Assembly: GCA_002350445.1 (NCBI GenBank)
Contig: DEEV01000106.1
Location: 31,711-42,308, forward strand
Source: Treponema sp. UBA2869
GTDB taxonomy: Bacteria > Spirochaetota > Spirochaetia > Treponematales > Treponemataceae
DNA length: 10,598 nt
Reading direction: 5' to 3'
Both the position numbers and the translations under genes were made by a program. Positions 6,879 through 10,598 of this stretch are shown here, in pieces. The notes under the pieces are model-generated. The model did not search any database. It saw only the letters and a list, made by a program, of their open reading frames with translations, and had not been told where the DNA came from. Position 1 is the first letter of the stretch; every line of letters starts with the position of its first letter.

Positions 6879-6912
6879 ATAATGGCATTGGAATATGCCT
6901 TATGTTTTTTTT
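6879..6912 (+). promoter_or_regulatory. Terminator-like hairpin at the 5' end of the M23 leader
   Basis: GGCAT (6884-6888) pairs with ATGCC (6895-6899) around a 6-nt loop. The stem extends through ATAA (6879-6882) / TTAT (6900-6903) with one bulged T. One base later comes a run of eight T (6905-6912). The stem is short and moderately weak, but the layout is that of an intrinsic terminator lying upstream of the coding region, as in attenuators. Confidence 0.45.
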
Positions 6913-6933
6913 CAAAATTGAATAAAAACATAA
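6900..6933 (+). promoter_or_regulatory. Alternative long hairpin in the M23 leader
   Basis: TTATGTTTTT (6900-6909) is perfectly complementary to AAAAACATAA (6924-6933). Inside, TTCAA (6911-6915) mirrors TTGAA (6918-6922), so 34 nt form a nearly complete palindrome with one T-T mismatch. It uses the right arm base of the preceding hairpin (6900-6903) and its whole U-tract, so the two structures cannot form fully at once. The Shine-Dalgarno (GGAG, 6939-6942) is just downstream and stays free. Confidence 0.5.
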
Positions 6934-6948
6934 CGTCTGGAGATAAGG

Positions 6949-7968
6949 GTGTCTAAAACTCAAAAAGCGATAATCCGCTTTGAAAAACGATTTGCCTCAA
7001 ACGTAACAAAAGGTTTCGGCTCTTTTATGAAATCGGTCGGAAATTTTTTTGTTGGCGTTTTTAAAGTTTTAGACAGCAAACTTACAATCATGATTGTTCC
7101 GCATTCGCAGGACAAGGTTCTTAATTTTCAGACAAACGTTTTTGCCCTTGTAATGGGCTGTCTTGTTTTTGTAGGCGTTTGTTCATCTTTCTTCTATTTT
7201 AACCGTCGTTCAATTTCTGCAAGCATGGAAATTTCCAGCCTTATGGATCAGAACCGCCAGACACTTGCAAGCCTTGATGAACTTCGTGATGAAAATGCAA
7301 ATCTTTTCCAGGCTGCAAAACGCTTCCAGACATCTCTTTCACAGAGCCTTGCTCTTCTTGGAATTAATCAGGCAAACGACAAATCAAATGCATCTGTTTC
7401 AAACAGCGACCTTTCTTCTTTGTTCAATTCTTCGGAACTTTCGCAGGGTTCATCTAAAGAAGTTGCCGATATCCGCAAGCTTACTTCATACTTGGAAGAT
7501 TCTGTTGAACCAATTGAGCAGATTGGTAAGATGCTTAAAACTCAGCAGAACCTGTTTACAGAAATTCCAAGCATTAATCCTGTAAAAAATCCTAACGTAC
7601 ATATTTCCATGGCATTTGGTCCAAATGTTCACCCGCTTACAGGTCAGTGGTACATTCACAAAGGAATGGACTTTTCTACATGGAGTTCAGGAGATCCTGT
7701 AATGGCTACAGCTTCCGGACAGGTTGTAAATGTAGGTTACGACAACAGTTTTGGTAACTCAATTATCATTAAACATAATCACGGAATTTATACACGTTAC
7801 GCACACTTAAATTCTATTCGCGTAAAAAAAGGTCACTTTGTTGAACAGGGTCAGATTATTGGAACAATAGGAAACACAGGTATTTCAACCGGACCTCACC
7901 TGCACTACGAGGTTCACATTGGTTCCGACGTAGTAGATCCTGCAAAATACATTAATATTACAAAATAG
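6949..7968 (+). CDS. Membrane-anchored M23 (LytM-type) peptidoglycan endopeptidase
   Basis: This 339-residue protein is predicted to cut peptide cross-links in peptidoglycan from the periplasmic side of the inner membrane. Residues 1-60 are a basic cytoplasmic segment, 62-84 a single transmembrane helix, about 90-135 a likely coiled coil, 140-205 a Ser-rich and helical linker, and 215-335 the M23 domain. Zinc ligands are His237 and Asp241 (HKGMD) and His319 (HLH). His286 (YAHL) and His317 complete the active site, so it should be active. The start is GTG at 6949 with GGAG at 6939-6942. No in-frame ATG near the front fits better. It leads the operon with bactofilin 6 nt downstream. M23 peptidases paired with bactofilins are known in cell-shape systems such as Helicobacter Csd1-CcmA, so a shape or wall-remodelling role is likely. 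Confidence 0.94.
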   Translation: MSKTQKAIIRFEKRFASNVTKGFGSFMKSVGNFFVGVFKVLDSKLTIMIVPHSQDKVLNFQTNVFALVMGCLVFVGVCSSFFYFNRRSISASMEISSLMDQNRQTLASLDELRDENANLFQAAKRFQTSLSQSLALLGINQANDKSNASVSNSDLSSLFNSSELSQGSSKEVADIRKLTSYLEDSVEPIEQIGKMLKTQQNLFTEIPSINPVKNPNVHISMAFGPNVHPLTGQWYIHKGMDFSTWSSGDPVMATASGQVVNVGYDNSFGNSIIIKHNHGIYTRYAHLNSIRVKKGHFVEQGQIIGTIGNTGISTGPHLHYEVHIGSDVVDPAKYINITK

Positions 7969-7974
7969 GTTTTT

Positions 7975-8385
7975 ATGGCTTCAAGACTTGATGATATTTC
8001 CCTTAACACTTTGATTGGTTTGGGCTCTGTAATACAAGGGAATATAAAAATAAACGGATTTGTCCGCATAGACGGCGATATTGACGGAAACATAGAAACC
8101 GACGGAAACGTAATTATCGGTGAAAAGGCCAGAATCCGCGGAAACATCACTGCAAAATCTGTAACAATTGGCGGCGTTGTACTTGGAAACATTAAGGCAG
8201 ACGAATATGTAAAGCTGCTTTCTTCTTCGGCAATAATTGGAGACATAATTTCGCACAAAGTACAGATTGACGATATGGCTTATTACAAAGGTCACTGTAT
8301 TTCAATAAAAGATGACCAGACTTATTCTGAACTTTCGCAGCACTATCTGCAGGAACGTGCAATAAAAGAAAAGGCTTTGCACTAA
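7975..8385 (+). CDS. Bactofilin cytoskeletal protein
   Basis: This 136-residue protein is of normal bactofilin size. Residues about 12-107 are the bactofilin core, a right-handed beta-helix built from short strands with recurring Gly/Asn turns (QGNIKINGFVRIDGDIDG, GNVIIGEKARIRGNI, GGVVLGNIKADE). Bactofilins polymerise without nucleotide into filaments that bind the inner membrane and place wall enzymes. The N-terminal tail is short, and a charged helical tail follows residue 112. The start is 6 nt after the M23 stop with only a weak AGG upstream, so coupling is likely, and its stop overlaps the yaaR start (TAATG). The partner is very probably the M23 peptidase encoded just before it, whose cytoplasmic N-terminus could bind the filament. 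Confidence 0.94.
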   Translation: MASRLDDISLNTLIGLGSVIQGNIKINGFVRIDGDIDGNIETDGNVIIGEKARIRGNITAKSVTIGGVVLGNIKADEYVKLLSSSAIIGDIISHKVQIDDMAYYKGHCISIKDDQTYSELSQHYLQERAIKEKALH

Positions 8386-8954
8386 TGGCAGAAATAGATT
8401 CTTTAGGAAGCAATTTTTATTACTCTGGCGTTCAGAATTCTACAAACGAAGCAATTCGCAAAAATCAAAAAAAAGAAGATGTAAAATCGGCAAAAAAAAG
8501 TTCATTTTCAAAGCTTTTGGAACCTGAAGAAGAACCGCAGTTTATAACAAAGGGGCTTCCTCCAGAAATTTCAGAAATGACTTTTGACGATGCGGTTATT
8601 TATTTAAAAGATGCCGTAGACCTTGCGGGCAACGACCTTTCCGAAAATGTAAACGAAGAAAACATCAAAAAATTTAAGGATGCAGTTTCGCAGTTCATTT
8701 CTTTTGTTGTTGCAAATAATTTTGAAGTTACTTCAAAAAAATCAAAAAGACCGCAGTTTGTTTCGCCGGTAAATTGTTTTTCAACTTATAATACAAAGCC
8801 CAGAATCAAAGATCCAAAAATGCAGATAAATGTAATTAACGAAAAACTGATGGCACTTACAAAGGCTACAATGCAGGGGCAGATGAATAATCTTAAAATT
8901 CTTGCGCAGGTTGATGAAATAAAAGGCCTGATTGTAGACTTGATGAGTTCTTAA
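8385..8954 (+). CDS. yaaR: YaaR-family (DUF327) protein
   Basis: This 189-residue cytoplasmic, mainly helical protein matches the YaaR/DUF327 family. Residues 1-35 are polar and disordered, FSKLLEP (41-47) fits the conserved start of the domain, and LKDAVDLAGNDL...FKDAVSQFISFVV (74-109) and the C-terminal INEKLMALTKATMQGQ...VDEIKGLIVDLM (151-187) are characteristic. The family's molecular function is not established. The ATG overlaps the bactofilin stop by one base, with AAGG at 8371-8374. In Bacillus subtilis yaaR lies near holB and yaaT. Here yaaT follows directly and holB is absent from the cluster, so the yaaR-yaaT link seems to be the conserved part. Confidence 0.88.
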   Translation: MAEIDSLGSNFYYSGVQNSTNEAIRKNQKKEDVKSAKKSSFSKLLEPEEEPQFITKGLPPEISEMTFDDAVIYLKDAVDLAGNDLSENVNEENIKKFKDAVSQFISFVVANNFEVTSKKSKRPQFVSPVNCFSTYNTKPRIKDPKMQINVINEKLMALTKATMQGQMNNLKILAQVDEIKGLIVDLMSS

Positions 8955-8988
8955 TTGGTATGTTAAAATCAAAAAAAAGGTAATTAAA

Positions 8989-9909
8989 ATGAGTGATATT
9001 TTTGAATCAGATATAGATAACGAAGCAGAAAATCTTTCTTCGCTTGAAGACAGCGACAGCGAAGTTTCAGAATCAGAAAACCTTGTAATTGATGGTCCCT
9101 TATATCATCTTAAACTAGGCTATTCCTGCGAAACTTTGTACGCAAAGGTTCCAGAAAAAATGAACCTTAAAAGCGGCGACTATGTAATTACGCCTACACG
9201 TTATGGCAAAGACATGGCTCTTGTGCTAGGTCAGGCTAAAAAACCTATGGGAATTAAGCAGTCTGATATTGTAATGATTGACCGCAAGGCAACAGATGCC
9301 GACATTAAACGCCTTGAAGAGCTTAAGCAGAAAGAAAAGGATGCTTTTCCTGTTTTTAAGGAAAAGGTTGCTAACCACAAGCTTGATATGAAGCTTATAG
9401 AAGCGCATTTTTTGTTCGATGAGCCAAAGGCGCTGTTTTTCTTTAGTTCCGAAAACCGCGTAGACTTTCGCGACCTTGTAAAAGACCTTGTTTCTATTTT
9501 TAAAATGCGCATTGAGCTGCGTCAGATTGGCGTTCGTGATGAATCACGCATAACCGGTGGTCTTGGTGTATGCGGTCGACCATTCTGCTGCCATTCAATT
9601 TCCGATAAACTTCGCCCTGTTTCTATAAAAATGGCAAAAGACCAGAACCTTTCGCTTAATTCAATGAAGATTTCCGGCCAGTGCGGCCGCCTTTTGTGCT
9701 GCCTTTCTTACGAATTTGACTGGTACAACGAAGCCCGCCGCAACCTGCCAACAGAAGGCCTTCGTATTCGCTACGACGGCACCGACTTTAAAATTACCGA
9801 AGTAAACCCGCTTACTTCCATGGTCAAAATGATTGGTGACGACGGTCGTCTGCTCGAAGTAAACGCCAAACGCTTTTACAAAGACAACAACTACTGGAAG
9901 ATTAATTAG
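8989..9909 (+). CDS. yaaT: PSP1-domain protein, YaaT/RicT family
   Basis: This is a 306-residue cytoplasmic protein. Residues 1-32 are a strongly acidic tail. The PSP1 domain covers about 70-155 and is followed by two cysteine clusters, CGRPFCC (Cys195, 200, 201) and CGRLLCCLSYE (Cys232, 237, 238). In B. subtilis RicT/YaaT forms the Y-complex with RicA and RicF, carries [4Fe-4S] clusters, and affects RNase Y-dependent RNA processing and sporulation phosphorelay. All six cysteines are kept, so cluster binding is expected here. Whether RicA and RicF exist in this genome cannot be seen. ATG at 8989 has AAAAGG (8975-8980) at 8-nt spacing. The 34-nt gap after yaaR holds a weak extended -10 (TGTTAAAAT, 8961-8969), so slight independent expression is possible. 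It is the last gene of the operon. Confidence 0.92.
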   Translation: MSDIFESDIDNEAENLSSLEDSDSEVSESENLVIDGPLYHLKLGYSCETLYAKVPEKMNLKSGDYVITPTRYGKDMALVLGQAKKPMGIKQSDIVMIDRKATDADIKRLEELKQKEKDAFPVFKEKVANHKLDMKLIEAHFLFDEPKALFFFSSENRVDFRDLVKDLVSIFKMRIELRQIGVRDESRITGGLGVCGRPFCCHSISDKLRPVSIKMAKDQNLSLNSMKISGQCGRLLCCLSYEFDWYNEARRNLPTEGLRIRYDGTDFKITEVNPLTSMVKMIGDDGRLLEVNAKRFYKDNNYWKIN

Positions 9910-9922
9910 ACAGTGTTGGAGA

Positions 9923-9955
9923 TTCTGCATATAGTTTTATGATTATTATGCAGAA
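9923..9955. terminator. Hairpin between convergent genes
   Basis: A perfect 9-bp inverted repeat, TTCTGCATA (9923-9931) and TATGCAGAA (9947-9955), has a 15-nt loop and lies 13 nt past the yaaT stop. Neither strand shows a U-tract after it, so intrinsic termination would be weak. An alternative partner for the left arm, TATATGCA, lies at 9966-9973. The placement between converging genes fits a bidirectional 3'-end structure. Confidence 0.4.
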
Positions 9956-9990
9956 AAAGAGTCAGTATATGCACAAAAATGCTGTAAATA

Positions 9991-10380
9991 TTAATATTGG
10001 ATAAAACGTATTACTTTACCAGCGTCTTTATTGAATATGATTCTAAATTCTGTTCCGCCGTCTAGAGTATCAGTTATTTTTTTACCGTTTTTCTTTTTTG
10101 AAATTCTTTTGTAAGCTGTAATCATCCAGTTTTCACCTGCATCATAAGCATCAAATTCAAACAAAGAGAGATTCAGTTTTTTGAATTTAAGATTTATAAG
10201 AAATTTTGCATAAGAAATAGCATCTTCTTTTTTGCTAAAAAAATCATAATTAAATTCATTATGCTTTTGCATTAAAAGTTCGTAGGAAAATTCTTCTGGA
10301 TTATCTATTTTTTCCGGTTTAAAGTTTTCCTGTGCATATAGGACAGAAGAAATCAGAAGTAAAAAAACTAATCTTTTCAT
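9991..10380 (-). CDS. Small exported protein, NTF2-fold immunity-like
   Basis: This 129-residue protein has a signal peptide (residues 1-16, MKRLVFLLLISSVLYA before Q17), so it is likely periplasmic. The C-terminal half has a helix (KKEDAISYAKFLINLKF, 50-66), a strand with NWMITAY (84-90) and then DGGTEFRIIFNKDAGKVIRFIQY (107-129). This pattern, GG followed by a hydrophobic strand, KDAGKV and a final strand, is what I recall for YbbC/YhhH-type NTF2-fold immunity proteins. The match is by pattern only. ATG at 10378-10380 has AGAGG (10389-10393) at 8-nt spacing. It lies 45 nt downstream of, and on the same strand as, the gene that runs off the right edge, which fits a toxin-immunity order. It could also be an unrelated small exported protein. 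Confidence 0.6.
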   Translation of the reverse strand: MKRLVFLLLISSVLYAQENFKPEKIDNPEEFSYELLMQKHNEFNYDFFSKKEDAISYAKFLINLKFKKLNLSLFEFDAYDAGENWMITAYKRISKKKNGKKITDTLDGGTEFRIIFNKDAGKVIRFIQY

Positions 10381-10399
10381 ATTGTCTACCTCTTGATAT

Positions 10400-10417
10400 A
10401 ACTATCATTTGATAGTT
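10400..10417. repeat. 18-bp palindrome between edge gene and immunity-like gene
   Basis: AACTATCA (10400-10407) and TGATAGTT (10410-10417) are perfect inverted arms around TT. It fills much of the 45-nt gap between two minus-strand genes. A further GATAG follows, giving a partial direct repeat. It could be an operator or a short intercistronic hairpin. No U-tract follows on the minus strand. Confidence 0.5.
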
Positions 10418-10425
10418 GATAGGCA

Positions 10426-10598
10426 TTAATTGAATTTTCTCTGTAAAAATTCATAACAACCATGAGTATGCGCTAATGCAACAATAGTTTTATCATTAGA
10501 ATTTCTTGTTAATATAACATTGTTATAGTTTGCAGTTATCTGGCTTAAGGTATCTCTGCTTTGAACAGTATATGATTTTTGACATTTATAAATCTCTC
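10426..10598 (-). CDS. C-terminal end of a gene running off the right edge
   Basis: The minus strand is open from the window edge to TAA at 10426-10428, giving 56 residues. The fragment begins EIYKCQKSYTVQSRD and later has KTIVALAHTHGCYEF. Two readings are possible. YTVQSRDTLSQITANYN looks like the start of a LysM module. The IVALAHTHG stretch looks like the HTHG motif of DUF4329/JAB-type domains found in RHS-like polymorphic toxins. The protein ends only ten residues after HTHG, so a JAB-type domain would be cut short. The following gene resembles an immunity protein, which favours the toxin reading. Both domain guesses rest on short motifs. Confidence 0.5.
   Translation of the reverse strand, partial: EIYKCQKSYTVQSRDTLSQITANYNNVILTRNSNDKTIVALAHTHGCYEFLQRKFN

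Noticed and set aside
6726..6881. The 5' part of a 76-codon plus-strand frame between tatD and the M23 gene
   Set aside because: It begins upstream of the predicted promoter, crosses both divergent promoters and encodes a low-complexity Phe-rich peptide. Only the last 24 codons (from 6882) lie on the predicted transcript and are discussed as a leader frame.
7265..7585. A 106-codon plus-strand frame inside the M23 gene
   Set aside because: It overlaps the coiled-coil and linker part of a well-supported gene in another frame, has low complexity and no start signal.
7914..8295. Two minus-strand frames opposite bactofilin
   Set aside because: They mirror the repetitive beta-helix codons of the bactofilin gene and match no family.
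8940..8969. Promoter-like TTGATG and TGTTAAAAT before yaaT
   Set aside because: The -35 is poor and the spacer is 18 nt. In AT-rich DNA this is likely chance, and the gene is better explained by the operon promoter. I mention it only in the yaaT entry.
1..10598. CRISPR arrays, tRNA or rRNA genes, insertion sequences, attachment sites
   Set aside because: I saw no regularly spaced repeats, no cloverleaf-like segments with tRNA consensus, no transposase or integrase motifs and no tRNA-end duplications.

Overview
The window reads as AT-rich spirochaete chromosome, most likely Treponema. This is inferred from gene content, not from a marker gene. The pointers are a DUF5312-type helical protein next to a GAF-GGDEF diguanylate cyclase, an M23 peptidase-bactofilin-YaaR-YaaT cluster, several small signal-peptide proteins of unknown function, and A/T-rich codon use. 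No rRNA, tRNA, CRISPR array, transposase or integrase is visible.

Layout. (1) Positions 1-4651, minus strand: an apparent operon read right to left. It encodes a DUF5312-like protein, a diguanylate cyclase with a product-inhibition site, a rhomboid protease and two exported proteins of unknown function, and it ends in a clear intrinsic terminator at 1-34. The first four genes overlap or nearly touch. A plausible sigma-70 promoter at 4755-4788 gives a leader of about 100 nt that contains a 34-nt palindrome. (2) 4855-6726, minus strand: tatD then dus, 12 nt apart, with a good promoter at 6778-6806. TatD has two altered motif positions. Dus carries an in-frame insertion whose DNA looks like a palindromic repeat. 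(3) 6843-9909, plus strand, divergent from tatD: a strong promoter, then a leader that can form either a terminator-like or an alternative hairpin, then membrane-anchored M23 peptidase, bactofilin, YaaR and YaaT. (4) 9910-10598: a convergent intergenic hairpin, then minus-strand genes. A small exported protein resembles NTF2-fold immunity proteins, and just upstream of it is the C-terminal end of a protein that runs off the right edge.

How the genes may work together. The plus-strand cluster is probably for cell shape or envelope: a bactofilin scaffold with a periplasmic peptidoglycan hydrolase, plus two partners that also cluster in Firmicutes. The left operon joins c-di-GMP synthesis to intramembrane proteolysis and secreted products. 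The right edge looks like a polymorphic-toxin tail with its immunity gene. The best candidates for something undescribed are the M23 leader, the toxin/immunity-like edge, the insertion in dus and the altered TatD site.
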